From Flavobacterium sp. HJ-32-4 (GTDB lineage Bacteria; Bacteroidota; Bacteroidia; Flavobacteriales; Flavobacteriaceae), in contig NZ_CP092832.1 in the NCBI RefSeq assembly GCF_022532105.1, positions 3,191,001-3,255,000 on the forward strand: a DNA stretch of 64,000 nt, in the 5' to 3' direction. This document shows positions 18,025-25,943 of the stretch, piece by piece. Position numbers and translations under genes: made by a program. The stretch's first letter is position 1. Each line of letters opens with the position of its first letter. Under the pieces are notes generated by a model that was not told the DNA's origin, ran no database searches, and saw only the letters and a list, made by a program, of their open reading frames with translations.

Positions 18025-19502
18025 TGGGAAAGACTGTTTTGATTGCCGGGGCCGGATTTTCATCGCTGGCCGCCGCCTGCTATTTGGCAAAAGAAGGGTA
18101 TGATGTTACGATTTTCGAGAAAAACCCTTCGATAGGAGGACGTGCGCGCCAACTTAAAAAAGACGGTTTTACCTTCGATATGGGTCCGAGTTGGTATTGG
18201 ATGCCCGACATCTTCGAGCGCTTTTTCGCTGATTTCGGGAAAAAAGTATCCGATTATTACAAACTAATTCGCCTCGATCCTGCCTACCGGGTCTATTTCG
18301 GCATGGATGATTTCATCGATATCGGCGACGACCTCGACACCATCGCCGCCAAATTTGAATCACTCGAACCCGGTGCCGGCGACAAGCTGCGCCAGTTTAT
18401 TGCGCGGGCGAAGAAAAACTACGAGATTGCCATCCTTGACCTGGTGTACCGTCCGGGTGAATCGCCACTGGAACTCATCACGTGGGATACGTTCCGAAAC
18501 GTCACCCAGTTCGCCGGCACGATCAGCCGTGACATACGCAAGCTGTTCAAACATCCGAAGCTCATCCGTATACTGGAATTTCCTGTACTGTTTTTGGGCG
18601 CAAAACCGTCTGATACGCCGTCCTTTTATAGTTTCATGAACTATGCCGACTTCGGACTCGGCACCTGGCACCCCGAAACGGGCATGTTCGATGTGGTGGC
18701 GGCCATGGAATCGCTGGCGACGGAATTGGGTGTACGCATCCGAACCGCATCGCCCGTCGATCGCATTGTGGTGGAAAACGGCCGCGCGACTGGACTTGTC
18801 GTAAACGGTGAAACCATTTCAGGCGACATCATACTCAGCGGCGCCGATTACGCCCATACCGAAACCTTATTACCGGAAGCGGCTCGCACCTATTCGGCCG
18901 AGTATTGGGAAAAACGCGTATTCGCACCGAGCTGCCTCATCTTCTACGCCGGGTTTTCCAAACCGGTAGAAGGAGTGCCGCACCATGCCCTGTTCTTCGA
19001 TGCCGATTTCGATACGCATACTGCTGCTATTTACGACCGGCCGGAGTGGCCGAAAGAACCGTTGTTCTACGCCAACTTCCCGTCGAAAACCGATAAAACC
19101 GCCGCGCCCGAAGGCATGGAATCCGGATTTTTCCTGGTGCCGCTTGCACCGGGTATTGAAGACACCGAAGCCATGCGGGAACGTTGTTTTGAGAACATTA
19201 TGACGCGCTTTGAGACCATTACCGGACAACCCATCCGAGAGAACCTGTTATTCCGGATCGGTTTCTGTAAGAATGACTTCGAAGACGCCTACCACTCCTA
19301 TAAAGGCAATGCCTATGGGCTGGCCAATACCTTATTGCAGACGGCGTTCCTACGCCCGAAACTGCGAAGCCGAAAAGTGAAGAACCTCTATTTCGCCGGA
19401 CAGCTGACGGTGCCCGGACCGGGTGTGCCACCGTCGCTCATCTCAGGAAAACTCTCGGCCGAATTAATACGTACCTATAATCCCATCTTACAGGAAACAT
19501 GA
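18021..19502 (+). CDS. crtI: Phytoene desaturase CrtI
   Basis: 493-residue FAD enzyme that desaturates phytoene in several steps, normally to lycopene. The dinucleotide-binding motif is IAGAGFSSLAAACYLAKEGY with the acidic FEKN and the GGRAR loop after it; the C-terminal carotenoid-desaturase signature reads LYFAGQLTVPGPGVPPSLIS. Length is usual for bacterial CrtI. The ATG overlaps the regulator stop (ATGATGG; a second Met follows directly), and its own stop overlaps the crtB start as ATGA, so regulator, crtI and crtB are translationally linked. How many double bonds it introduces is not visible in sequence. Confidence 0.95.
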   Translation: MMGKTVLIAGAGFSSLAAACYLAKEGYDVTIFEKNPSIGGRARQLKKDGFTFDMGPSWYWMPDIFERFFADFGKKVSDYYKLIRLDPAYRVYFGMDDFIDIGDDLDTIAAKFESLEPGAGDKLRQFIARAKKNYEIAILDLVYRPGESPLELITWDTFRNVTQFAGTISRDIRKLFKHPKLIRILEFPVLFLGAKPSDTPSFYSFMNYADFGLGTWHPETGMFDVVAAMESLATELGVRIRTASPVDRIVVENGRATGLVVNGETISGDIILSGADYAHTETLLPEAARTYSAEYWEKRVFAPSCLIFYAGFSKPVEGVPHHALFFDADFDTHTAAIYDRPEWPKEPLFYANFPSKTDKTAAPEGMESGFFLVPLAPGIEDTEAMRERCFENIMTRFETITGQPIRENLLFRIGFCKNDFEDAYHSYKGNAYGLANTLLQTAFLRPKLRSRKVKNLYFAGQLTVPGPGVPPSLISGKLSAELIRTYNPILQET

Positions 19503-20338
19503 AAGCACTTTTTGACACCGTCTCTTTCGATTGCAGCCGAAAGGTAACCAGCACCTACAGCACGTCGTTTTCGGCGGCGGTCCGGATGCTGGCGCCATCG
19601 ATACGGCAGGACATCCACAACATCTATGGGTTCGTACGCTTCGCGGATGAAATCGTCGATACCTTCCACGAATACGACAAACAACGCCTGTTCGATGCCT
19701 TTGAACACGATTTAGAACGCGCACTGGCAGATGGCATCAGCCTGAACCCTATCCTGAATTCGTTTCAGCATACCGTCCGTAAATATAGCATCGGACGCGA
19801 CCTGATCGATGCATTCATGCACAGTATGCGCCTCGACCTCAGCAAATCGGTGTATGAAACAAAAGAAGAATACGCGCAATATATCTACGGGTCGGCAGAC
19901 GTGGTAGGCCTGATGTGCCTGACCGTTTTTGTAAAAGGAAACCGGGAGAAATATGAAGCACTGAAAGGCGCTGCCGTGAAACTCGGATCGGCGTTCCAGA
20001 AAGTCAATTTCCTGCGCGACCTGAAGGCGGACTTCGAAGGATTGAACCGCACTTATTTCCCGGGCACCGACCTCAACCGACTGGACGAGGCGGCGAAAAT
20101 GGAAATCGTACGCGAGATCGAAGCCGACTTCGCCGACGCCTATGACGGGATTCGCCTGTTGCCCATGGAGGCAAAATTTGGGGTCTATACAGCCTATGTC
20201 TATTACCGTCGCCTGCTGACGAAACTGAAGAAAACGCCTTCGTCTGAATTGGTGGCCGCGCGCGTTCGGGTTCCTAACTACGAAAAATTCGGGCTCTTCG
20301 CCAAGAGCTATATCGTTTATCGCTTTAACTTTGTCTAA
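19499..20338 (+). CDS. crtB: Phytoene synthase CrtB
   Basis: 279 residues. Head-to-head condensation of two geranylgeranyl-PP molecules to phytoene. The first Asp-rich region is RFADEIVDTFHEY; the second is KVNFLRDLKADFEGLNRTYF, which combines the trans-isoprenyl synthase signature with the NxxRD..D metal-binding residues. Membership in the phytoene rather than squalene synthase branch follows from these motifs and the crtI neighbour. It overlaps crtI by 4 nt, and its TAA shares a base with the crtZ ATG. Confidence 0.95.
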   Translation: MKALFDTVSFDCSRKVTSTYSTSFSAAVRMLAPSIRQDIHNIYGFVRFADEIVDTFHEYDKQRLFDAFEHDLERALADGISLNPILNSFQHTVRKYSIGRDLIDAFMHSMRLDLSKSVYETKEEYAQYIYGSADVVGLMCLTVFVKGNREKYEALKGAAVKLGSAFQKVNFLRDLKADFEGLNRTYFPGTDLNRLDEAAKMEIVREIEADFADAYDGIRLLPMEAKFGVYTAYVYYRRLLTKLKKTPSSELVAARVRVPNYEKFGLFAKSYIVYRFNFV

Positions 20339-20808
20339 TGTCAATTTTCATACACCTCCTGGTTTTCGCACTCACCTTCTTCATGATGGAATTCATGGCG
20401 TGGTTCACCCATAAATTTGTCATGCACGGATTTTTGTGGTCGCTACACGCCGACCACCACCGCAAAGACCACGATTCGTGGTTCGAGCGCAACGACGCCT
20501 TTTTCATTTTCTACGCCGTCGTCAGCATCGGGTTCTTTTTGTTGTGGCAAAACGGCATACTTGAAATCGGGTTGGCGATTGGTTTGGGTATTTTCGCATA
20601 CGGACTTACATATTTCCTCGTCCATGATATTTTCATTCACCAACGGTTTAAGTGGTTACGGAATGCCGATAACATTTATGCCCGGGCGGTGCGTCGTGCC
20701 CACAAGATGCACCACAAGCACTTGGGAAAAGAACACGGGGAATGTTTTGGGATGCTGGTCGTTCCGTTGAAATACTTCCGCGAAGCCAAAAAGAAAAGCG
20801 CCCCATGA
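20338..20808 (+). CDS. crtZ: Beta-carotene 3-hydroxylase CrtZ
   Basis: 156-residue membrane protein of the fatty-acid-hydroxylase/sterol-desaturase superfamily. All diiron His clusters are visible: HKFVMH, HADHH, HDIFIHQRF and HKMHHKH. CrtZ adds hydroxyl groups to the beta-ionone rings, giving zeaxanthin through cryptoxanthin. This implies that a lycopene cyclase exists in the genome, yet none is in this operon. It is the last gene; a terminator hairpin begins inside its final codons. Confidence 0.93.
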   Translation: MSIFIHLLVFALTFFMMEFMAWFTHKFVMHGFLWSLHADHHRKDHDSWFERNDAFFIFYAVVSIGFFLLWQNGILEIGLAIGLGIFAYGLTYFLVHDIFIHQRFKWLRNADNIYARAVRRAHKMHHKHLGKEHGECFGMLVVPLKYFREAKKKSAP

Positions 20809-20822
20809 GGACGCTTTTTTTT
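20794..20822 (+). terminator. Rho-independent terminator of the merR-crtIBZ operon
   Basis: Stem AAAAGCG/CGCTTTT with an extra CC/GG pairing inside, then a run of T residues (20815-20822). It overlaps the crtZ stop codon (20806-20808), so the operon ends exactly here. Confidence 0.75.
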
Positions 20823-20841
20823 ATAAACAAGTAAGAGATGA

Positions 20842-21387
20842 CTACTGTTGGCTTTTCAACATTTCCTGCAGCGGTTTGAGCTCTTCTACATCGAAGTCGG
20901 ACTGCTTCAGAAGCGACATCACGGCCATGATATCGTTCATCGTCATTTCGTCGCCGAGTAACCGGATGACGGCAAAACCGTTTTCTTCTGAGTAGGCATT
21001 GACAACAAATTCATCCGTCTTTTCCTCTTTGCCTTTCATGTAGATCGAAGCACCGTTTTTACCCGATCCGATTTTCATCAGAGGATCGTATTTCCCCGCT
21101 TTCAGGATAGTGTTGACGCTGTCTTTCTCGGCTTTGTAATCCGCTAGATTTTTTGGATTACGTTTGAACATCAACACATTGAGTTTTTCGATACGCTCGA
21201 GGGCGCCCGCCTGCTCCGCCGTAATGTTCTTAGGATTGGCCTTGATGATCGACGAGGCGATGTCGACGGTAAGGAAATCCGGGTTCTCCGACTTCTTGAC
21301 GTAGTACTTCTCAAGGGAGGGTCCTGATTCGCAGGAAGCGAGGCCAAACGCAAAGGCCAGTAGGAGGAGGTAGCGGAAGTTTTTCAT
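20842..21387 (-). CDS. DUF4252 domain lipoprotein
   Basis: 181 residues with a lipoprotein signal peptide (YLLLLAFAFGLASC; lipobox LASC). The mature part matches the DUF4252 pattern seen in the adjacent paralogue: a helical start, ADYKAEKDSVNTILKAGKYD, then LMKIGSGKNGASIYMKGKEE and VIRLLGDEMTMNDIMAVMSL. Function of the domain is unknown. It is the last gene of a minus-strand group sigma factor / putative anti-sigma / DUF4252 / DUF4252; only 4 nt separate it from its paralogue. The signal after Cys (ESGPS) is not a clear surface-export signal, so it may face the periplasm. Confidence 0.85.
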   Translation of the reverse strand: MKNFRYLLLLAFAFGLASCESGPSLEKYYVKKSENPDFLTVDIASSIIKANPKNITAEQAGALERIEKLNVLMFKRNPKNLADYKAEKDSVNTILKAGKYDPLMKIGSGKNGASIYMKGKEEKTDEFVVNAYSEENGFAVIRLLGDEMTMNDIMAVMSLLKQSDFDVEELKPLQEMLKSQQ

Positions 21388-21391
21388 GTTG

Positions 21392-21913
21392 TTAACGTGC
21401 TTTCGATGCTTTTTTAAGGTTGTCGCCGCCTGGCAGATCCATACGGTCGGTGAGGGCTGACAGATCGTCGAGGTCGAAGTTACCGGTCAGGGAAAGCAAT
21501 ACGGTTTCGTTGCCTTTACCCGTTCCCTGGATGAACATCAACAGTTCCTTTACGATGTTGTCGGTACTCCCGGATTTCACCATGATACGGATGCTTTGTC
21601 CTTTATCGTTTATACGCATCAACTCTTCCAGTTTGGCTGTCTTGATATACTTTTCAGCCGTTGCTTTCATATCCGCGGCATACTTCGAGTTGGCGGTCGT
21701 AAACACCCGAAGGTTATCCAGTTTCTCGACCAGTTTCAGGAATTGCTTCGCGTCTTTGTCTTTGCTATCGACCTTACCCATCATCGAGAACATTTTTTTG
21801 TTTACGATGACCGTAGTGATTTCTTCGGGTCCGTCGAACTTATTGAATACATCCTGTCCGAAGAAAAGGGTTGGCAGTAAGGCCAGTACTAAAGTTAAGA
21901 ATACTTTTTTCAT
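21392..21913 (-). CDS. DUF4252 domain-containing secreted protein
   Basis: 173 residues with a classical signal peptide (LTLVLALLPTLFFGQ). The mature protein shows the DUF4252 features: SMMGKVDSKDKDAKQFLKLV, LDNLRVFTTANSKYAADMKA, ELMRINDKGQSIRIMVKSG and LSLTGNFDLDDLSALTDRMD. It is a paralogue of the lipoprotein encoded 4 nt downstream; one is acylated, the other soluble or membrane-associated. Both belong to an ECF sigma gene group and may be the sensing or output part of an envelope-stress response; this is inference. Confidence 0.85.
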   Translation of the reverse strand: MKKVFLTLVLALLPTLFFGQDVFNKFDGPEEITTVIVNKKMFSMMGKVDSKDKDAKQFLKLVEKLDNLRVFTTANSKYAADMKATAEKYIKTAKLEELMRINDKGQSIRIMVKSGSTDNIVKELLMFIQGTGKGNETVLLSLTGNFDLDDLSALTDRMDLPGGDNLKKASKAR

Positions 21914-21925
21914 GATTGCTGATTT

Positions 21926-22381
21926 TTACTTTTTAAATATGACGTTTTTTGATTGTTCGTATGTTTCAATGTAGGCCATTCCTTTCACACCGGAATTCAC
22001 GTGGTGGGAAAGCATTTTCAGGGCCTTTTGGGTTTCCTGGTAGGCTATTTCAGGATTGTCGTAGGTACCGAGGTCCTGACCCTGGCTGGCAGGTGCCGTG
22101 TTAAAGTGGAGGTAGGCGAAGGTACCGGCACCGAGCAACAGCACCACCGAGGCCGCAGCCGGAATCCAGCGCATGCGGTTTCTCTTTACGGGAAGCGATA
22201 CTTCCGTTTGGGGTTCCAACTCCCGTGCTTCGGCGAAAAATCCGAAGAGCGGACGATAGGGTACTAAATCGGCGGCCACATCGTCAGACGCAAAATAGGC
22301 GGCCAGTATGTTTTCTTCGTCAAGCGTCGTTTCCCCTTCAAAATAGCGGTCCAGCAGCAGCCGGATGTTATCCAATTCCAT
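21926..22381 (-). CDS. Putative anti-sigma factor (single-pass membrane protein)
   Basis: 151 residues. Residues 1-70 are an acidic helical region (NIRLLLDRYFEGETTLDEE, a pattern found at the start of many Bacteroidota anti-sigma-like proteins), then one membrane helix (WIPAAASVVLLLGAGTFAYL) and a short outer part (YQETQKALKMLSHHVNSG). Overlap of 14 nt with the upstream ECF sigma gene, a cytoplasmic N-terminus and one membrane span are the layout of a sigma/anti-sigma pair. No zinc-binding HxxxCxxC is present, so the call rests on context. Confidence 0.6.
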   Translation of the reverse strand: MELDNIRLLLDRYFEGETTLDEENILAAYFASDDVAADLVPYRPLFGFFAEARELEPQTEVSLPVKRNRMRWIPAAASVVLLLGAGTFAYLHFNTAPASQGQDLGTYDNPEIAYQETQKALKMLSHHVNSGVKGMAYIETYEQSKNVIFKK

Positions 22382-22877
22382 AGCGATGTAGTTTAATGAT
22401 CGATTCTCGTAATGTTTTCCGTGCCCTGGATAATGCGACCCGTACGGCCGTTTCGTTCATATCCATTATTTGGGCGATCTCATCGTATTCACACTGCTCG
22501 ATGTCGCGCAACTGCACGATGAGTTTCTGTTGTTGCGGGAGTTCCTCCATCGCCTTCTCGACGAGCCGCATCGTATCGCGGTCTTCAATCCGACGTTGCA
22601 GGCCCGGGTCGGCGTCCGTATAATTGCTGTGGACGATCCGAAGGTTGCCCGCCCTTTTCGACTTCAGTTGATCCAGACAAAAATTCTTCGTCATCGTCAT
22701 CGCAAGGGCTTCCACACTATTATACGACGAAAGCGTCTCCCGGCGTGACCAGAGGCGAAGCATCACCTCCTGAACGGCATCTTCCGCTTCGTCGCTGCTC
22801 ACCAGCAGCCGGAGGGCTACCCTGTAGAGCTTAGCCCGGAAGGGCGTCACCGTTTTCATGAATTCCGTTTGATCCAT
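22368..22877 (-). CDS. ECF-type RNA polymerase sigma factor
   Basis: 169 residues from ATG 22877 (MDQTEFMK); the frame is open up to 22913. Region 2 is FRAKLYRVALRLLVSSDEAE followed by DAVQEVMLRLWSRRE; region 4 is LPQQQKLIVQLRDIEQCEYD followed by EIAQIMDMNETAVRVALSRA. It would direct transcription of a small stress or envelope regulon, restrained by the membrane protein encoded downstream with a 14-nt overlap. It is divergent from the S41 protease gene; the about 100-bp gap holds the promoters of both. Confidence 0.92.
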   Translation of the reverse strand: MDQTEFMKTVTPFRAKLYRVALRLLVSSDEAEDAVQEVMLRLWSRRETLSSYNSVEALAMTMTKNFCLDQLKSKRAGNLRIVHSNYTDADPGLQRRIEDRDTMRLVEKAMEELPQQQKLIVQLRDIEQCEYDEIAQIMDMNETAVRVALSRARKTLRESIIKLHRYGIG

Positions 22878-22978
22878 CTGTTTTATCGTGTGTTCTAAGT
22901 CAAGACGAGACACGTTTTTTTTTGTTACAAGAAAAAATCCGGTAAGGCGAAAGTTCTTAAATTTACGTTTTAGACAAA

Positions 22979-24427
22979 ATGCCTGCTATGAAAAAAACAA
23001 TTGGATTTCTGGGACTTTTCCTGCTTGCCGCGGGCTTCTTCCAGAGTTGCGAAGACCAGGACGACAAACTGTCGGTAAGCGCCGGACTTGAAGTACAGAA
23101 CTTTATCTGGAAAGGCCTTAACACCTATTATCTATGGAAGGAAGACGTGCCCGACCTGGCCGATGACCGTTTTGCTTCACAGAAAGATCTCGAAGCCTTC
23201 TTGCGGGGCTATCCCGATCCGTTCGACCTGTTCGACCATCTGCGCGTCAACGAGTCAATCGACCGCTTCAGTTTTATGGTCAGCGATTACAGCCAGGTGG
23301 AAAACCTTTTTGCGGGCGTTTCCAAAAGCAATGGCGTCGACTTCGGACTGAAATACCGACCCGGCAGCACGACCGATGTGTTCGGATGGGTGCGGTATAT
23401 ACTTCCCGGTTCGGACGCCGCTACAAAAGACATCCGTCGTGGCGATATTTTCTATGCAATAGACGGTACGCCCCTCACCGTAAGTAATTACCAGCAATTA
23501 CTGGCACAGGACACCTACACCCTCAATCTGGCGGATTTTGACGGTGGAAACCTCACCCCTAACGGGAGAAGCATCACCCTTACGAAAGCGCAACTCACGG
23601 AAAATCCGGTGTATATCAAAAAAGTCATCGAACAGGGGGGCAATAAAATCGGCTACCTCATGTATAATGGCTTTACCGCTGATTTCGACCCACAACTGAA
23701 CGACGCGTTCGGCGAGTTCAAGGCGGCGGGTGTCACGCATCTGGTGCTCGACCTTCGGTACAACTCGGGTGGTTCGGTTCGCACGGCATCGCGACTGGCG
23801 AGCATGATTACCGGCCAATTCAATGGTGAACTCTTCTCGAAACAGCAATGGAACCCTGATTTGCAGGCCTACTTTGAGGAAAACAATCCATCTGACCTGG
23901 CAGTGAATTTCGTCAATTCGATTGGCAGCTCGGGCATCAACAGCCTGAATTTAAACAAGGTATACATCCTTACGACCAAAAGTACCGCGTCAGCCAGTGA
24001 ATTGGTCATCAACGGACTAAAACCCTATATCACGGTTGTACAAATCGGTGACGTAACGGTGGGGAAAAACGTCGGTTCGGTCACCCTTTACGATTCGCCC
24101 GATTTCGGTCGTGACGGTCGTTCTACCAAGCATAAATACGCCATGCAGCCGATCGTCATCAAGATGATCAACGCCGATGATTTCGGCGATTACCAGGATG
24201 GCATTACGCCTACGATCGCGCAACTCGAAGATTTCGACAATCTGGGTACACTTGGCGAAACCACCGAACCCTACCTCAACACCGCACTGACGCTGATCGC
24301 CGGAGGTGGTCGTCGACCGGTTCCGACACCGGCCGTTGTGACGCATCCGTTCCGGGATACGCGCTCGATGCGGCGCTTCGGTACGGATATGTATATTGAG
24401 ACCCCTACCTCACTCGGGCGTAGATAA
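22979..24427 (+). CDS. S41 family C-terminal-processing-like peptidase, lipoprotein
   Basis: 482 residues (a second in-frame ATG at 22988 gives an equally good signal peptide). Lipobox FFQSC followed by acidic EDQDDK. Domain order: an N-terminal helical S41_N-type region (FIWKGLNTYYLWKEDVPDL), a PDZ-like segment (YILPGSDAATKDIRRGDIFY), then the peptidase core with HLVLDLRYNSGGSVRTASRL and the Ser-Lys dyad STASASE (S338) and TVGKNVGS (K363), spaced 25 residues as in Prc. It may process envelope proteins. It lies divergent from the ECF sigma operon, an arrangement I recall in other flavobacteria, which hints at a joint stress function. Confidence 0.9.
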   Translation: MPAMKKTIGFLGLFLLAAGFFQSCEDQDDKLSVSAGLEVQNFIWKGLNTYYLWKEDVPDLADDRFASQKDLEAFLRGYPDPFDLFDHLRVNESIDRFSFMVSDYSQVENLFAGVSKSNGVDFGLKYRPGSTTDVFGWVRYILPGSDAATKDIRRGDIFYAIDGTPLTVSNYQQLLAQDTYTLNLADFDGGNLTPNGRSITLTKAQLTENPVYIKKVIEQGGNKIGYLMYNGFTADFDPQLNDAFGEFKAAGVTHLVLDLRYNSGGSVRTASRLASMITGQFNGELFSKQQWNPDLQAYFEENNPSDLAVNFVNSIGSSGINSLNLNKVYILTTKSTASASELVINGLKPYITVVQIGDVTVGKNVGSVTLYDSPDFGRDGRSTKHKYAMQPIVIKMINADDFGDYQDGITPTIAQLEDFDNLGTLGETTEPYLNTALTLIAGGGRRPVPTPAVVTHPFRDTRSMRRFGTDMYIETPTSLGRR

Positions 24428-24432
24428 AAAAG

Positions 24433-24472
24433 AAAAGGGGCTGTCTTCAATGCGAAAACAGCCCCTTTTTTA
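24433..24472 (+). terminator. Rho-independent terminator after the S41 peptidase gene
   Basis: Perfect 12-bp stem AAAAGGGGCTGT (24433-24444) with ACAGCCCCTTTT (24458-24469), followed by T residues. With A-runs on the other side it could also work weakly in the reverse direction. Confidence 0.85.
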
Positions 24473-24474
24473 TT

Positions 24475-24866
24475 TCGGCATGGTCAGCGAACAGACACTT
24501 AGCGTATGAGTTCGATACGATAAATGGTTGCACTAAGGGGTCGTCGGGAATGTAATTCGTTACCATATACGCTAGATACACGCTATATACACGACATAAA
24601 CACGACATATATACGACATATATACGACATATATACGCTGCATATACGCTTTATGTCGCGTCCTAAAATAGCTATACAGGTTACTAAATAAATCCTGTGA
24701 CCCGTCCTTAAAATACCAAAGGGTAACGCCAGTTCGATATAAGCGTGCGATCAGGATGGTGTAACATGGCTGGATACAAGGCGCATTCCGCAGCGATTCC
24801 GCGATTGGGCCCCTGCCTACTTTTACTAAACAGCTATCAGAGGTAGCATCGCAACTTTTTAGATCA
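24475..24866. other. Intergenic gap between two converging terminators, without a gene
   Basis: About 390 bases between the S41 terminator and the terminator of the minus-strand propeller lipoprotein gene. No ORF with coding character was found. The only structured element is the 11-bp tandem array at 24563-24650 (listed separately). The rest (for example GTCCTAAAAT and GTCCTTAAAAT, 24660-24714) shows no clear promoter or RNA fold to the eye. Confidence 0.6.
24563..24650. repeat. Tandem array, 8 units of 11 bp
   Basis: Eight consecutive 11-mers with no gaps, all conforming to roughly nnATAnACGmy: ccatatacgct, agatacacgct, atatacacgac, ataaacacgac, atatatacgac (twice, identical), atatatacgct, gcatatacgct; a degenerate ninth (ttatgtcgcg) follows. 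The 11-bp period is close to one helical turn, so equivalent bases face the same side of the DNA. Function unknown. Confidence 0.9.
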
Positions 24867-24868
24867 TC

Positions 24869-24899
24869 AAAAAAAAGCTGTCTTTTTGAGACAGCCTTT
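24869..24899 (-). terminator. Rho-independent terminator of the btuB-btuG-like operon
   Basis: Read on the minus strand: stem GCTGTC/GACAGC (24890-24895 with 24877-24882), 7-nt loop, then eight T residues (plus-strand A at 24869-24876). It lies just after the stop codon at 24905. Confidence 0.8.
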
Positions 24900-24904
24900 C
24901 TGGT

Positions 24905-25942
24905 TTAGTCGTTGAAGTAAAACCCGTTGGGTGCGATTCCGGCCGGGGCGTTGGCGATAACTGATCCGTTTCCGACATCGTATATTGAAATGATGCCATT
25001 CGAGGCGAAGTCGCGCGCATCGGCCACATACGCTTTTCCGTCATGCACCGTAAATCCATAGAGCGTCATCGCTTCGGTTGCGAACGACTCTATCTCGGGT
25101 AGAGGCGGCTGTGGTGTACGTCGTATGCGGCAGAACGACGTGCCCGAGCAAAAGTAAACATCCCCTTCCTCGACGGCCAGGTATTGCGGATCGGCGTATC
25201 CGGTCAGGGGCTTGCTTTCGGTTACGTCGAGGGAGACGGGATCAATCGTATGGAGGATGCCATCCGTAGCGAAAGCACCGCAAAGCACATAGAGTTTTCC
25301 GTTGTAGTACGCCATGGAATTCGGTGACAGCTCCGTTTCGATCACGCCGAGCGATGCGCCTGTGGTGGCATTGAGTACGGTAACCGAATGTCCGGCTCCA
25401 AAACTACCGTTCGCAATAAAGAGCTTCTGTCCGACCTTCTCGATGTGATCGGCCAGGTTACCAATCGGCCACGTCGTTTCGATGGTTTGGGTGTCGAGGT
25501 TGATGACCGCCACGAAATCGTCGGTCTCATCGGTAAAACTTCCCAGGTTCGTTACGTAGGCTTTGCCCCCATCCGCTACGCCGTATCGCGGAACCGAAAG
25601 ACCGCCTTCGATGGTACCGATGTAAGCGAAGGTGTAGCGGTTCACGACCGTGATTTTGTTGGATCCGTTGGAGATGATATACGCCCTGTTGCCGTCAAAA
25701 AACACCGATTGGAGATAGCCGCCAAGGGTTTCCGTCGGGTTGACCGCGGCGAAAATGCCCTGTTCCACGGTCGTGCCATCCTCGCTGAGATAGGTGACCG
25801 AGCCACTAACGGCATTTCCTTCATTGAGTACGAGTACGCCGTCATCATAGTCGCCGCTTGGGTTCGACGACGCACTGTCATCCGAACAGGAAACACTTAA
25901 AAAGGCCAGGGAGGCCATTACGAACAGGGAAATACGCTTCAT
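24905..25942 (-). CDS. BtuG-like surface beta-propeller lipoprotein (YncE/DUF5074 type)
   Basis: 345 residues. Lipoprotein signal peptide ending LSVSC, followed by SDD, which resembles the lipoprotein export signal used for surface display in Flavobacterium (S-D-D-F-E type). The mature part is a YncE-like seven-bladed propeller with repeating units such as GNRAYIISNGSNKITVVNRY, GQKLFIANGSFGAGHSVTVL, GKLYVLCGAFATDGILHTID and GKAYVADARDFASNGIISIY. It follows the cobalamin TonB receptor by 1 nt under a B12 riboswitch, so a role as the surface cobalamin-capturing partner (as BtuG in Bacteroides) is likely. Direct binding is inferred. Confidence 0.8.
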   Translation of the reverse strand: MKRISLFVMASLAFLSVSCSDDSASSNPSGDYDDGVLVLNEGNAVSGSVTYLSEDGTTVEQGIFAAVNPTETLGGYLQSVFFDGNRAYIISNGSNKITVVNRYTFAYIGTIEGGLSVPRYGVADGGKAYVTNLGSFTDETDDFVAVINLDTQTIETTWPIGNLADHIEKVGQKLFIANGSFGAGHSVTVLNATTGASLGVIETELSPNSMAYYNGKLYVLCGAFATDGILHTIDPVSLDVTESKPLTGYADPQYLAVEEGDVYFCSGTSFCRIRRTPQPPLPEIESFATEAMTLYGFTVHDGKAYVADARDFASNGIISIYDVGNGSVIANAPAGIAPNGFYFND

Positions 25943-25943
25943 A

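Noticed and set aside
22955..22981. A second copy of the CTAACAA/TTGTTAG operator near the S41 start (TTTTAGACAAAA)
   Set aside because: Only one arm-like string (TTAGACAAAA) with no inverted mate; probably chance.
24475..24866. CRISPR-like array around the 11-bp repeats
   Set aside because: Units are contiguous and 11 bp long with no spacers, so it is a simple tandem array.
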